The notes under the pieces are model-generated. The model saw nothing but the letters and a program-made list of their open reading frames with translations. It searched no databases and was not told the origin of the DNA. From Mesorhizobium sp. ORS 3359 (GTDB lineage: Bacteria > Pseudomonadota > Alphaproteobacteria > Rhizobiales > Rhizobiaceae), in NCBI GenBank assembly GCA_000824845.1, contig CCNC01000091.1:1-64000 (forward strand): a DNA stretch of 64,000 bases. The letters are read 5' to 3'. Shown piece by piece: positions 21,033-29,922 of this stretch. The stretch's first letter is position 1. Each line of letters opens with the position of its first letter. A program made the position numbers and the translations under genes.

Positions 21033-22640
21033 ATGCCTTCCCACTTCCTCGGCATCGATGTCGGCACCGGCAGCGCGCGCGCCGGCGTCTTTGACGAGCG
21101 CGGCGAGCTGCTCGCTTCCGCCAAGCGCGACATCGCGCTCTTCATCGAGCCTGGCGAGATCGCCGAACAGTCCAGCCGCGACATCTGGCAGGCGGTGTGC
21201 GCCAGCGTGCGCGAGGCGGTGGGCAAGGCGGGCATCGACCCCCGGGAGATCGGCGGCATCGGCTTCGACGCGACCTGTTCGCTGGTGGTGGTCGGCGACG
21301 ATGGCGAGCCGCTGCCTGTGGGGCGGTCCGGAGACAGCGACAGAAACATCATCGTCTGGATGGACCATCGCGCCCTCGACCAGACCAGGCGCATCAATGC
21401 CGGCCGCCATCCTGTCCTCGACTATGTCGGAGGCGTCATCTCGCCGGAGATGGAAACGCCAAAGCTTTTGTGGCTGAAGGAAAACCTGCCCGCGACTTTT
21501 GCCAAGGCGCGGCATTTCTTCGACCTTGCCGACCACCTGACCTGGCGCGCCACCGGCAGCCTTGCCCGTTCGGTCTGCACCCTTGCCTGTAAATGGACCT
21601 ATCTCGGCCATGAGCGGCGCTGGGACGACAGCTATTTTTATTCCGTCGGGCTCGGCGATCTTGCGGATGAAGGATTTGCCCGCATCGGGACCGAAGTGGT
21701 CGATCCCGGCACGGCGGTGGGCGCCGGCCTGACGGAAGCGGCCGCGACCGAACTGGGGCTGGTCGCGGGCACGATCGTCGCCGCCGGGCTGATCGACGCC
21801 CATGCCGGCGGCGTCGGTACCGTGGGTGCTTCCGGCGATGCCGGCACCATCGCCTCGCGCATGGCCTATGTGCTCGGCACGTCGGCCTGCACCATGGCGA
21901 GCAGCCAAGCCCCGGCCTTCGTCCCCGGAGTGTGGGGCCCGTACTACTCCGCAATGGTCCCGGGGTTCTGGCTGAGCGAGGGCGGCCAGTCCGCCGCCGG
22001 CGCGGCCATAGATCTGCTGGTGCATTTCCACCCAGCCGCAGCCGAGGCTTCCGCGCGCGCCGCAGCTGAAGGCAGATCGCTGGTCGATTGGCTGGCCACG
22101 GCCGCCGCAGCAAATTCGCCCGACCTTTCGGCGGCCGCCTCGCTTGCCGGAAGCATCCACGTCGTGCCCGAATTCCTCGGCAACCGTTCGCCCTTGGCCG
22201 ACCCGGATGCGCGCGGCCTGATCGCCGGGCTCGGCACCGACCGTTCCGTCGACAGCCTCGCCGGCCTCTACGTGGCCGGGCTTTGCGGCCTCGGCTACGG
22301 CGTGCGCCAGATCGTGGCGGCGATGGCGTCGTCCGGCCTTGTCGTCGACACCATCGTCATCAGCGGTGGCGCCGGGCAGTCGCCGCTCGTCCGCCAGCTG
22401 CTTGCCGACGCCGCCGGCCTGCCGGTCGCTGCCTCGCAATCGCCGGAACCGGTGCTGCTTGGCGCCGCGATGCTCGGAGCGGTGGCGTCCGGCCGATACC
22501 CCGACCTGGCGAGCGCCATGCCTGCCATGTCCCGGCTCGGCGACATTTTTACACCTGCGTCGGGCGACATCCGCGCTTGGCACGACAAGCGTTACGAAGC
22601 CTTCTTGGCACTGCAGGCGGTGGGCCGCAGCCTACGCTGA
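21033..22640 (+). CDS. rbtK: D-ribulokinase, FGGY family
   Basis: A 535-aa carbohydrate kinase that should phosphorylate D-ribulose to D-ribulose 5-phosphate for the pentose phosphate pathway. The N-terminal ATPase-fold half opens with FLGIDVGTGSARAGVFD; GFDATCSLVVV and the pentulose-type region MDHRA follow near residues 83-112. The C-terminal half has VISGGAGQSPLVRQLLAD near 445. These fit the ribulokinase (YpCarbK-like) branch better than glycerol or xylulose kinases. TGAGG at 21021-21025 precedes the ATG. It is the last gene of the pentitol operon, separated from rbtD by the octamer repeat. Confidence 0.87.
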   Translation: MPSHFLGIDVGTGSARAGVFDERGELLASAKRDIALFIEPGEIAEQSSRDIWQAVCASVREAVGKAGIDPREIGGIGFDATCSLVVVGDDGEPLPVGRSGDSDRNIIVWMDHRALDQTRRINAGRHPVLDYVGGVISPEMETPKLLWLKENLPATFAKARHFFDLADHLTWRATGSLARSVCTLACKWTYLGHERRWDDSYFYSVGLGDLADEGFARIGTEVVDPGTAVGAGLTEAAATELGLVAGTIVAAGLIDAHAGGVGTVGASGDAGTIASRMAYVLGTSACTMASSQAPAFVPGVWGPYYSAMVPGFWLSEGGQSAAGAAIDLLVHFHPAAAEASARAAAEGRSLVDWLATAAAANSPDLSAAASLAGSIHVVPEFLGNRSPLADPDARGLIAGLGTDRSVDSLAGLYVAGLCGLGYGVRQIVAAMASSGLVVDTIVISGGAGQSPLVRQLLADAAGLPVAASQSPEPVLLGAAMLGAVASGRYPDLASAMPAMSRLGDIFTPASGDIRAWHDKRYEAFLALQAVGRSLR

Positions 22641-22745
22641 GGGTTCGATCAGCCCCCTAAACAGCGACCGAACCTCGACGGATCGGGCGCCGACTCCTGC
22701 TCCGGCCGCGCATGACGAGGTCTCTGCAAAATCCGCGTGACAAAG

Positions 22746-22762
22746 TTTGACGTTTACGTAAA
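22746..22762. promoter_or_regulatory. ACGT-N2-ACGT box upstream of the acyl-CoA dehydrogenase gene
   Basis: The tract TTTGACGTTTACGTAAA is a near-perfect inverted repeat around ACGT-TT-ACGT, 76 bp before the dehydrogenase start. It resembles MerR-type boxes (LiuR-like) that control fatty-acid and branched-chain amino-acid degradation in Proteobacteria. No such regulator is encoded nearby, so the assignment is tentative. Confidence 0.35.
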
Positions 22763-22837
22763 AAGAAGGTGCGAAATCGACGCATGGTTTCGCTTCGGCC
22801 ATGCGTTACGGTTGGCCGGAACGGAGGAGGATGAGAC

Positions 22838-24607
22838 ATGTATCGTGCACCGGTCGAGGAGATCGCCTTTACGCTCAAGCACGTGGCGGGGCTGAAGCCG
22901 GCGCTGGACGCCGGCATTTTCGGCGATCTCGGCGAGGACTTGGTCGACGCGATCCTGGCCGAAGCGGGGCGTTTCGCCAGCGAGGAGGTGGCTCCGCTCT
23001 ACAAGGTCGGCGACGAGCATGGCGCGGTGCTGAAGGATGCGGCCGTCACCACGCCGCCAGGCTGGAAGGAGCTCTACCGGCGCTGGATCGAAGGCGGCTG
23101 GAACGCGCTGTCGGGGCCGGAGGAGTACGGCGGTCAGGGCCTGCCGACCATGCTCGGCGTCGCCGCGCTCGAAATGTGGAACTCGGCGGCCATGGCTTTC
23201 GGCATCGGCCCGACGCTGACCATGGGCGCGGTCGAGGCGCTCGACAAACACGCGTCCGAGGAACTCAAGGCCAAGTATCTCGCAAAACTCGTCTCCGGCG
23301 AGTGGATGGGCACGATGAACCTGACCGAGCCGCAGGCGGGCTCCGACCTCGCGGCCTTGCGCGCCCGCGCCGAGCGCGTCGGCGACGGCACCTACCGCAT
23401 CTTCGGCCAGAAAATCTTCATCACCTATGGCGAGCACGATTTCACCGACAACATCGTGCATCTGGTGCTGGCGAGATTGCCCGACGCGCCGGCCGGCACG
23501 CGCGGCATCTCGCTGTTTCTGGTGCCGAAATTCTTCGTCAACGACGACGGCTCGCTCGGCGCCCGCAACGACGTCTTCTGTTCCGGCCTCGAGCACAAGC
23601 TCGGCATCCATGCCTCGCCGACCTGCACGATGATCTATGGCGACGGTTTCCAGGGCGCCAAGCCCGGCGCCATCGGCTGGCTGATCGGCGAGGAGAACAA
23701 GGGGCTCGCCTGCATGTTCACGATGATGAACAACGCGCGTCTTGCCGTCGGCATGCAGGGCGTGGCGGTGGCCGAGACCGCGACGCAGAAGGCGATCGCC
23801 TATGCCAATGAGCGCCGCCAGGGCAAGGCTTCCGCCTATGCGGGCTCCGGCATGGCGCCGATCGTCCACCATCCGGATGTGCAGCGCAATCTCCTCACCA
23901 TGCGGGCGCTGACCCAGATCGCGCGCTCGATCAGCTATTCCTGTGCCCATGCCATCGACCGCGCCCGCGTCGGCGAGGGCGAGGCAGGAGCGAAATGGCA
24001 TGACCGCGCCAGCCTGCTGACGCCGCTCGCCAAAGCCTTCTCCACCGATGTCGGCGTCGAGGTCGCCTCGCTGGGTGTCCAGGTGCATGGCGGCATGGGC
24101 TTCATCGAGGAGACGGGCGCTGCCGCGCTTTATCGCGACGCCCGCATCGCGCCGATCTATGAAGGCACCAACGGCATCCAGGCGATTGACCTTGTCTCGA
24201 GGAAGCTGCCGCTCGGCGGCGGCGAGCATGTGCATGATTACATCAGCGAACTGAAAGCGGTGGCGGACGCGGTGCGCACCTCCAACATCGAAGGTTTCGG
24301 CCGCACCGCCGACAATCTCGACCGCGCGCTGGCCGATCTCGACGAGGCGACTCGCTTCCTGCAGAAACTGCTTGCTCACGGCGAGCCCGACGCCGCCATG
24401 GCCGGCGCCACGCCCTATCTCCGCCTGATCTCGCTCGCCGCCGGCGGCGCCTATCTGGCGCAGGGTGGCCTGGCAGATCGCAGCCGCATCGCGCTTTGCC
24501 GCTTCTTCGCCGAAAACCTGCTTGGCGAGACGCGCGCGCTGAAGGAGCGCGTCATCGACGGCGCCGAAAGCCTCGCCGCCGCCGGCAAGGCGCTGATTCC
24601 AGCCTGA
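22838..24607 (+). CDS. Acyl-CoA dehydrogenase, DmdC-like large class
   Basis: FAD enzyme of 589 aa, about 200 longer than classical short/medium-chain dehydrogenases. The layout is N-terminal helical domain, FAD middle domain (MNLTEPQAGSDLAALR, near 168-183), helical core and an extra C-terminal dehydrogenase-like domain (about 465-585). The catalytic Glu should be in YEGTNGIQAIDL. Proteins of this layout include 3-methylmercaptopropionyl-CoA dehydrogenase (DmdC) and FadE5-like enzymes, and sequence alone does not settle the substrate. A GGAGGAGG site precedes the ATG. The enoyl-CoA hydratase gene follows 19 bp later, implying a two-gene beta-oxidation unit. Confidence 0.88.
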   Translation: MYRAPVEEIAFTLKHVAGLKPALDAGIFGDLGEDLVDAILAEAGRFASEEVAPLYKVGDEHGAVLKDAAVTTPPGWKELYRRWIEGGWNALSGPEEYGGQGLPTMLGVAALEMWNSAAMAFGIGPTLTMGAVEALDKHASEELKAKYLAKLVSGEWMGTMNLTEPQAGSDLAALRARAERVGDGTYRIFGQKIFITYGEHDFTDNIVHLVLARLPDAPAGTRGISLFLVPKFFVNDDGSLGARNDVFCSGLEHKLGIHASPTCTMIYGDGFQGAKPGAIGWLIGEENKGLACMFTMMNNARLAVGMQGVAVAETATQKAIAYANERRQGKASAYAGSGMAPIVHHPDVQRNLLTMRALTQIARSISYSCAHAIDRARVGEGEAGAKWHDRASLLTPLAKAFSTDVGVEVASLGVQVHGGMGFIEETGAAALYRDARIAPIYEGTNGIQAIDLVSRKLPLGGGEHVHDYISELKAVADAVRTSNIEGFGRTADNLDRALADLDEATRFLQKLLAHGEPDAAMAGATPYLRLISLAAGGAYLAQGGLADRSRIALCRFFAENLLGETRALKERVIDGAESLAAAGKALIPA

Positions 24608-24626
24608 CGTTCACAAGGAAAAAATC

Positions 24627-25379
24627 GTGCCAGACCATATCCTCGTCGAGCGCCAGGGCGCCGTGCAGATCATCCGCATCAACCGCCCGGACAAGAAGAA
24701 CGCGCTGACGCGCGCCATGTACGCGAAGATGTCGGCGGCGCTCACCGAAGGCGACGCCGATCCGGCGGTCCGCGTCCATGTCTTCCTCGGCGTTCCGGGC
24801 GCCTTCTCCGCCGGCAACGACCTCGCCGATTTCCTGGTCATCGCCACCGGTGGCGAGGGCGGCAACGAGGTGTGGGATTTCCTGATGGCGCTGGCCATCT
24901 CGCAGAAGCCGATGGTGTCGGGCGTCGACGGCATCGCGGTCGGCATCGGCACCACGCTCAATCTGCATTGCGACCTGACCTTCGCCACGCCGCGCACGCT
25001 ATTCCGCACGCCCTTCGTTGATCTCGGCCTGGTGCCGGAGGCCGGCTCCAGCCTGATCGCGCCGCAGCTGCTGGGCCGGCAGGGCGCCTTCGCGCTGCTT
25101 GGCCTAGGCGAGGGCTTTTCGGCCGAGCGCGCCAAGGCCGCTGGACTGATCTACGACGTCGTCGCTGAAGAGGCGTTGGAAAGCACGGTGCTGGCCGCGG
25201 CCGACGGCATCGCCGCAAAGCCGCCGCAGGCGCTGAAGATCGCGCGTGACCTGATGCGCGAGCCGCGCGAAGCGCTCATCGCCCGCATCAAGGTCGAAGC
25301 CGAGCATTTCCGCGAGCGCCTGACCTCCGACGAGGCGCGCGCCGCGCTGACCGCTTTCATGACGCGCAAGAAGAGCTGA
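24627..25379 (+). CDS. Enoyl-CoA hydratase/isomerase family protein
   Basis: A 250-aa crotonase-fold protein expected to hydrate the double bond made by the preceding dehydrogenase. It has INRPDKKNALT near residue 20, the oxyanion-hole region GAFSAGNDLADF near 58-69, and VDGIAVGIGTTLNLHCD near 99-115. In the second catalytic region (FVDLGLVPEAGSS) an E is present at PEAG, as in many hydratases. The start is GTG 24627 with AAGGA upstream. Its exact acyl-CoA substrate is unknown. Confidence 0.88.
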   Translation: MPDHILVERQGAVQIIRINRPDKKNALTRAMYAKMSAALTEGDADPAVRVHVFLGVPGAFSAGNDLADFLVIATGGEGGNEVWDFLMALAISQKPMVSGVDGIAVGIGTTLNLHCDLTFATPRTLFRTPFVDLGLVPEAGSSLIAPQLLGRQGAFALLGLGEGFSAERAKAAGLIYDVVAEEALESTVLAAADGIAAKPPQALKIARDLMREPREALIARIKVEAEHFRERLTSDEARAALTAFMTRKKS

Positions 25380-25393
25380 ACGCGTCGCCGCCC

Positions 25394-26011
25394 TCAGGGA
25401 TAAAGCCTGGTTTTGTCCCAGCCGCCTGCGGCATTGCGCGAAAACACGACACGGTCATGCAGCCGGAACGGCCTGTCGTGCCAGAACTCGATCGTCTGCG
25501 GCACGATGCGGAAGCCCGACCAATGTTTTGGCCGCGGGATCTCGCCGATGGCGTAGCGCGCCGTGTATTCGGCGACCGCCTTCTCCAGCGCGAAGCGACT
25601 CTCCAGCGGCCGCGACTGCTTCGACGCCCAGGCGCCGATGCGGCTGCCGCGCGGGCGCGTGGCATAATAGGCGTCGGCCTCGGCGTCGCTGACGATCTCC
25701 ACCGGCCCGCGCACCCGCACCTGGCGGCGCAGCGACTTCCAGTGGAAGCACATCGCCGCCTTCATGCTGCCAAGAATCTCGCGGCCCTTGGCGCTCTCGA
25801 AATTCGTGTAGAAGACAAAGCCTTTTTCGTCGAACCCCTTGAGCAGCACCATCCGCACATCCGGCATGCCGTCAGCGTCGACGGTTGCCAGCGCCACGCC
25901 GTTGGGATCGTTGGGCTCGCTTTTGCCGGCGTCCTCCAGCCATGCGGCAAAGAGCCGGAACGGCTCCCCGGCTTCGGTGAAGTCACTGCTTGTTAACTCG
26001 GTTTCGTTCAT
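25394..26011 (-). CDS. pdxH: Pyridoxamine 5'-phosphate oxidase
   Basis: FMN enzyme that oxidises pyridoxine/pyridoxamine 5'-phosphate to pyridoxal 5'-phosphate. At 205 aa it has the normal length. Typical tracts are [35 protein letters not shown] and the C-terminal WDKTRLYP. I start at ATG 26011 ([11 protein letters not shown]), with GGAAAA upstream; an ATG seven codons earlier lacks a site. It is convergent with the enoyl-CoA hydratase gene and divergent from the lipoprotein gene, only 40 bp away. Confidence 0.95.
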   Translation of the reverse strand: MNETELTSSDFTEAGEPFRLFAAWLEDAGKSEPNDPNGVALATVDADGMPDVRMVLLKGFDEKGFVFYTNFESAKGREILGSMKAAMCFHWKSLRRQVRVRGPVEIVSDAEADAYYATRPRGSRIGAWASKQSRPLESRFALEKAVAEYTARYAIGEIPRPKHWSGFRIVPQTIEFWHDRPFRLHDRVVFSRNAAGGWDKTRLYP

Positions 26012-26051
26012 AGTTTTCCAAATTTTTAACATTGCGGGAGGAGTTCGCCGA

Positions 26052-26516
26052 TTGTCGCGTATCGCGCATGCTTTTGACAGCGGGCAATGGAGCGTTATCG
26101 CTTCGGCCAGTGCCAAGGCTGCGCTGCTGACCTTGGCGCTTCCCCTTGCCGCCTGCGGCGCCGGCGGCTTCAGCTTGCAAAAGGCGGAGGTCGACCGCTC
26201 GATCATCACCGCCAGCGCGCCGTCCTCGCCAACCGCGCCGGCTGCCTCCGACCAGGACTCCGACCAGACCACCATCGGCAACGCGGTTTCTTCCGCCGAC
26301 ATCAAGGAGCTTGGCGGCCAGACGGTGCCTTGGGCCAATGCCGGCACCGGCTCGCGCGGCGCGATCACCGAGCTGGTCGAGCTGAAGGATGGCGGCCTGA
26401 CCTGCCGCCGCTTCAGCGCCACGCGCGAGAGCTTCGACGGCGTCGCCCTCTACAAGGGTGAGCTGTGCTTGGCCGCAGCCGGCGGCTGGCGCATGCAGGA
26501 ATTCAAGCCGCTTTGA
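26052..26516 (+). CDS. Small lipoprotein of the RT0821/Lpp0805 surface-protein type
   Basis: A 154-aa protein with a lipoprotein signal: a hydrophobic stretch [13 protein letters not shown] ending in the lipobox LAAC-G near residue 33. The mature part is low in structure up to about residue 75, then a compact domain with two Cys residues ([36 protein letters not shown]). The most likely start is TTG 26052, eight bases after GGAGGAG; no ATG gives a sensible signal peptide. The C-terminal half resembles rhizobial and rickettsial surface-antigen-like proteins of unknown function. Confidence 0.75.
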   Translation: MSRIAHAFDSGQWSVIASASAKAALLTLALPLAACGAGGFSLQKAEVDRSIITASAPSSPTAPAASDQDSDQTTIGNAVSSADIKELGGQTVPWANAGTGSRGAITELVELKDGGLTCRRFSATRESFDGVALYKGELCLAAAGGWRMQEFKPL

Positions 26517-26630
26517 TTTTGGGCCCCCTGATTTTCGGGCGCTAATTCCCGTTGCGACACTGGAATTTCTTCCTATGCGAGCGCATATAGGGAGCGACCA
26601 CAATTCCACTCTCTCTTGCAGGCAGGAAGC

Positions 26631-27557
26631 ATGCGCGACCCCTATGAGGTGCTGGGCGTTGCCAAGAACGCATCGGCCAAGGACATAAAATCGGCCTACC
26701 GCAAGCTCGCCAAGAAGCATCATCCGGACCAGAATCCGAATGATCCGAAGGCGAAGGACCGTTTTGCCGCCGTCAACCAGGCTTACGAGGTCGTCGGCGA
26801 CGAGAAGACGCGCGGCGCCTACGATCGCGGCGAAATCGACGCCGAGGGAAAGCCGAAATTCCAGGGCTTTGAAGGGGCGGCCGGCGGCGACCCGTTCGCC
26901 GGCTTCCGCCGTCAGCAGGGCCCGGGCGGCGCACATTTCGAATTCCGCACCGGGCGTCCGGGCGGCGATCCGTTCGACGGCAACAGCGACATCTTCAGCC
27001 AGATCTTCGGCGATGCCTTCTCCGGCGCCCGCGGCGCTGGCCGGGGCGATCGCCGCCAGCCGGTGCAGGCTGCCGACCTCAACGTCACCATGGACATCAG
27101 CGTCGAGGAGGCGGCCACCGCCGATAAGGTGACGGCGATGTTCCCCGACGGCCGCAAGGTCGCGGTCAAGCTGCCGGCCTATGTCGAGGACGGCCAGACG
27201 ATCCGCCTGAAGGGCCAGGGCGAGCAGGGACCTGGACAGCCGGGCGACGCGCTGGTCAAGATTCACATCCGCCGTCACCCGCGCTACCGCATCGAGGGCC
27301 GCGACCTGCATGTGGATCTGCCTGTCGATCTGGCCGACGCGGTGCTCGGCGCCAAGGTGGCGGTTGAGACGCCGACCGGCAAGCTCGCGGTCAATGTTCC
27401 GGCATGGTCGAGCTCGGACAAGGTGCTGCGGCTGAAAGGCCGGGGCTTGCCGGAAAAGGCCGGCGGCCGCGGCGATCTCTATGCCCATGTGCGGCTGATG
27501 CTGCCGGAGGGCGGCGATGCCGAGCTTGAGGCCCTAATGCGCCGCCAAAAAGGCTGA
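26631..27557 (+). CDS. DnaJ-class co-chaperone (CbpA-like)
   Basis: A 308-aa J-domain protein. The J domain (residues 1-66) has the diagnostic HPD in [12 protein letters not shown] Gly/Phe-rich linker follows (about 75-145), and then two CTD substrate-binding barrels (about 150-300). There is no CxxCxGxG zinc region, which separates it from DnaJ proper and matches CbpA. It would stimulate DnaK ATPase activity. AGGAAG precedes ATG 26631. It lies 108 bp ahead of fabI. Confidence 0.92.
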   Translation: MRDPYEVLGVAKNASAKDIKSAYRKLAKKHHPDQNPNDPKAKDRFAAVNQAYEVVGDEKTRGAYDRGEIDAEGKPKFQGFEGAAGGDPFAGFRRQQGPGGAHFEFRTGRPGGDPFDGNSDIFSQIFGDAFSGARGAGRGDRRQPVQAADLNVTMDISVEEAATADKVTAMFPDGRKVAVKLPAYVEDGQTIRLKGQGEQGPGQPGDALVKIHIRRHPRYRIEGRDLHVDLPVDLADAVLGAKVAVETPTGKLAVNVPAWSSSDKVLRLKGRGLPEKAGGRGDLYAHVRLMLPEGGDAELEALMRRQKG

Positions 27558-27665
27558 TCGAGGGAATTTTGTTCCCGTTACAGTGTCTTTTGAGCGCTTG
27601 AAGGGGCTCTGTGCCTGTGCGATAGGGCTCTCCACAAAGCAGATATTCTTGCGGAGAGCTTGCAC

Positions 27666-28484
27666 ATGGCAGGTGGACAGGGCCTGATGGCCGGTAAGCG
27701 GGGCCTGATCCTGGGCGTCGCCAACAATCGGTCGATCGCTTTCGGCATCGCCAAGGCTTGCGTCGATCACGGCGCCGAAATCGCGCTGACCTATCAGGGC
27801 GAGGCCTTCAAGAAGCGCGTCGAGCCGCTGGCGGCCGAGCTCAACGCGCATGTCGCCGGCCATTGCGACGTCACCGACCCGGAAAGTCTCGATGCCGTCT
27901 TCGCCGACATTGCCAAGCACTGGGGCAAGCTCGACTTTCTCGTCCATGCCATCGCCTTCTCCGACAAGGACGAGCTCACTGGCCGCTATGTCGAGACGAC
28001 GCGCGACAATTTCCTGCGCACCATGGACATCTCGGTGTTTTCCTTCACCACCATCGCCAAGCGCGCCGAGCCGCTGATGACCGATGGCGGCTCGCTTTTG
28101 ACGCTGACCTATTACGGCGCCGAGAAGGTGATGCCGCATTACAACGTCATGGGCGTCGCCAAGGCGGCGCTGGAGGCGAGCGTTCGCTATCTCGCCGTCG
28201 ACCTCGGCGCCAAGAAGATCCGCGTCAACGCGATCTCGGCCGGGCCGATCAAGACGCTCGCCGCCTCCGGCATCGGCGATTTCCGCTACATCCTGAAGTG
28301 GAACGAATACAATTCACCGCTGAAGCAGACGGTCACCCAGGAAGAGGTCGGCGATTCCGGCGTCTACTTCCTGTCCGACCTGTCGCGCGGCGTGACCGGC
28401 GAGGTCCATCACGTCGATTCCGGCTATCATGTCGTCGGCATGAAGGCGGTCGACGCGCCGGATATCTCGACCGTCAAGGACTGA
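27666..28484 (+). CDS. fabI: Enoyl-[acyl-carrier-protein] reductase (NADH)
   Basis: Last reduction step of each fatty-acid elongation cycle. At 272 aa it has the family length. It contains LILGVANNRSIAFGIAK (cofactor binding), the catalytic Y-x6-K motif as YNVMGVAK, and DFLVHAIAFSDKDEL. The start ATG 27666 has GGAG ten bases upstream; a second in-frame ATG is seven codons later. Rhizobia often have two fabI copies and this looks like the FabI1 type. A dispersed palindrome follows the gene. Confidence 0.95.
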   Translation: MAGGQGLMAGKRGLILGVANNRSIAFGIAKACVDHGAEIALTYQGEAFKKRVEPLAAELNAHVAGHCDVTDPESLDAVFADIAKHWGKLDFLVHAIAFSDKDELTGRYVETTRDNFLRTMDISVFSFTTIAKRAEPLMTDGGSLLTLTYYGAEKVMPHYNVMGVAKAALEASVRYLAVDLGAKKIRVNAISAGPIKTLAASGIGDFRYILKWNEYNSPLKQTVTQEEVGDSGVYFLSDLSRGVTGEVHHVDSGYHVVGMKAVDAPDISTVKD

Positions 28485-28508
28485 TCTTTCCGCCTATCCA
28501 GCGTCCAA

Positions 28509-28552
28509 GCAATTCCAGGAAAAGTGCGAAGCGGTTTTCCGCCCGGAATTGC
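28509..28552. repeat. GCAATTCC dispersed palindrome, copy 1
   Basis: A 44-bp imperfect palindrome: arms gcaattcc(agg) and (ccc)ggaattgc, with an inner pair ggaaaa / ttttcc. It lies between fabI and the histidine-phosphatase gene. Near-identical copies are at 41538 and 54896, with a short form at 16626. It can form a stem-loop in RNA and may end or stabilise the fabI transcript. Confidence 0.85.
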
Positions 28553-28589
28553 GTTCAAAAGCAAATAGCGTCCGACCTTGGAAGACCTG

Positions 28590-29177
28590 ATGTACCCGCT
28601 CGTCTACATCGCGCGCCACGGCCAGACCGAGTGGAATACCCAGCGTCGCCTGCAGGGTCAGGCCGACACGGACATCAATGAGCTTGGACGCCAGCAGGCG
28701 ACTGCCAACGGACGGCGGCTGGGCGCGATGATCGGCAAAGGTGAGGATTTCGACTTTGTCGCAAGTCCGATGCGGCGCACATGCGAAACAATGGAACTGA
28801 TGCGCGCGGCAATGGGGCTCGACCCGCTCGCCTACCGGACGGAGCCGCGTCTGGTGGAATTGAGTTTCGGCGAATGGCAGGGTTTTACGTTTCGGGAGCT
28901 CGAGTCAAGGCATCCTGGATCCACGCATGGCCGCCGCGCCGCCAAATGGGATTTCCAGCCGCCTGGCGAGGGCGCGGAAAGCTACGAGATGCTGCTCGAA
29001 CGGGTGAAGCCTTGGTTCGACGCGCTTGACCGGCAGACGGTGTGTGTCACCCATGGCGGCGTTATGCGCTGCCTTTTCCGCTTCGTCACCGGCCTTTCCA
29101 AGCAGGAAGCCGCCAGTCTCGATGTCCCGCAGGACCGCCTGCTCCGGCTGGAAGGCCGGAGTTTGGAGTGGTTGTAG
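28590..29177 (+). CDS. Histidine phosphatase (phosphoglycerate-mutase superfamily)
   Basis: A 195-aa phosphatase-fold protein. The phospho-acceptor motif is ARHGQTEWN (His at residue 10) and the second catalytic His is in VTHGGVMR near 152; an acidic Glu lies in VELSFGEWQG. This is the GpmB/CobC-like branch, which contains phosphatases of varied small substrates. GGAAG precedes ATG 28590; a TTG four codons earlier is a less likely start. The gene sits alone between two repeat regions. Confidence 0.88.
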   Translation: MYPLVYIARHGQTEWNTQRRLQGQADTDINELGRQQATANGRRLGAMIGKGEDFDFVASPMRRTCETMELMRAAMGLDPLAYRTEPRLVELSFGEWQGFTFRELESRHPGSTHGRRAAKWDFQPPGEGAESYEMLLERVKPWFDALDRQTVCVTHGGVMRCLFRFVTGLSKQEAASLDVPQDRLLRLEGRSLEWL

Positions 29178-29200
29178 GTCCGGGTGCGGCCGTGAAGGTC

Positions 29201-29250
29201 GTCATCCTTGGGCGCAGCGACGCGAAACGGAGCGAAGACCCAAGGATAAT
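29201..29250. repeat. ATCCTTGGG inverted repeat, dispersed type
   Basis: Nine-bp perfect arms atccttggg (29204-29212) and cccaaggat (29239-29247) bracket a GC-rich middle containing cgaaacggagcgaag. Elements of this form are common between genes in rhizobia (recalled, not checked). Only this one copy is in the window. Confidence 0.6.
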
Positions 29251-29343
29251 GCCGTGACATTCGCCGAATAGTAAAAACGGTGCAGAAAAGGTCGTTCTGC
29301 ACCGCTGCAAAGTTCTGACATAACGACGGTGCGCGGCGCGGCG

Positions 29344-29463
29344 AATTCAGGTCAGGCCGAGCCGAAAATGGTGGATTCCGAGAACCGGAGCGGAGCGTAC
29401 TTTCAGTACGTGAGCACCGGAAGCGCAGGAAGCCGCCATTTGCAGGCCGGCCTCACCTGAATT
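29344..29463. repeat. Mosaic palindromic element with CGAGAACCGGAGCGGAGCG core, copy 1
   Basis: Outer arms aattcaggtcaggcc (29344-29358) and ggcctcacctgaatt (29449-29463) match at 14 of 15 positions as an inverted repeat. Between them, 29379-29433 is a 55-bp core that recurs at 61391-61445 with about four changes. The core contains its own small palindrome (cgtact..agtacg). The right arm reaches exactly the first base of the DUF1344 stop codon. Confidence 0.85.
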
Positions 29464-29726
29464 TAGTTCTGGTCGCTGTCGGGCAACTGCATGTCGGTCA
29501 CGACATTCTCGCCATTGCTCACGTCATAGGCGATGACGATGTCCATGCCCGGCTTCAGCGAGTCGATATCGGTCTCGGCGTTGAGCTTGTAGGCCTTTCC
29601 GTCGTCAAGCGTCAGCGTCAGCGTGTCCTTGTCGACCTTCTTGATCAGGCCTTCGGTCTGGCCGGCGAACGCGGCGGCGGTGGAAATCATGAGCATGGCG
29701 CAGGCGGCGCCAATTAGGGTACGCAT
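29463..29726 (-). CDS. DUF1344 family small secreted protein
   Basis: An 87-aa protein with a signal peptide (MRTLIGAACAMLMISTAAAFA) and a single small beta-rich domain of about 65 residues (GLIKKVDKDTLTLTLDDGKAY...). DUF1344 proteins are common in rhizobia and have no known function. AGAGGA precedes ATG 29726. Its stop codon abuts the mosaic palindrome, which probably serves as its 3' hairpin. Confidence 0.82.
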   Translation of the reverse strand: MRTLIGAACAMLMISTAAAFAGQTEGLIKKVDKDTLTLTLDDGKAYKLNAETDIDSLKPGMDIVIAYDVSNGENVVTDMQLPDSDQN

Positions 29727-29922
29727 CGTCGTCCTCTTTAGGTCATTGCGCCGGCTGGTCAGCGGCGGGTCCTCAACGGCGGATGGGAAGAGAGCAGAAA
29801 CCAACCGAATGTGTCAAAACTAAATCCGCCAGATCACAGTTTGATGCAGCCGTTTGACCACTGTGGAAAACGCCAATAGAAGGCAGCCGTAACCGGTTTT
29901 CCTCACCGGCAGGGCGTTTTTC

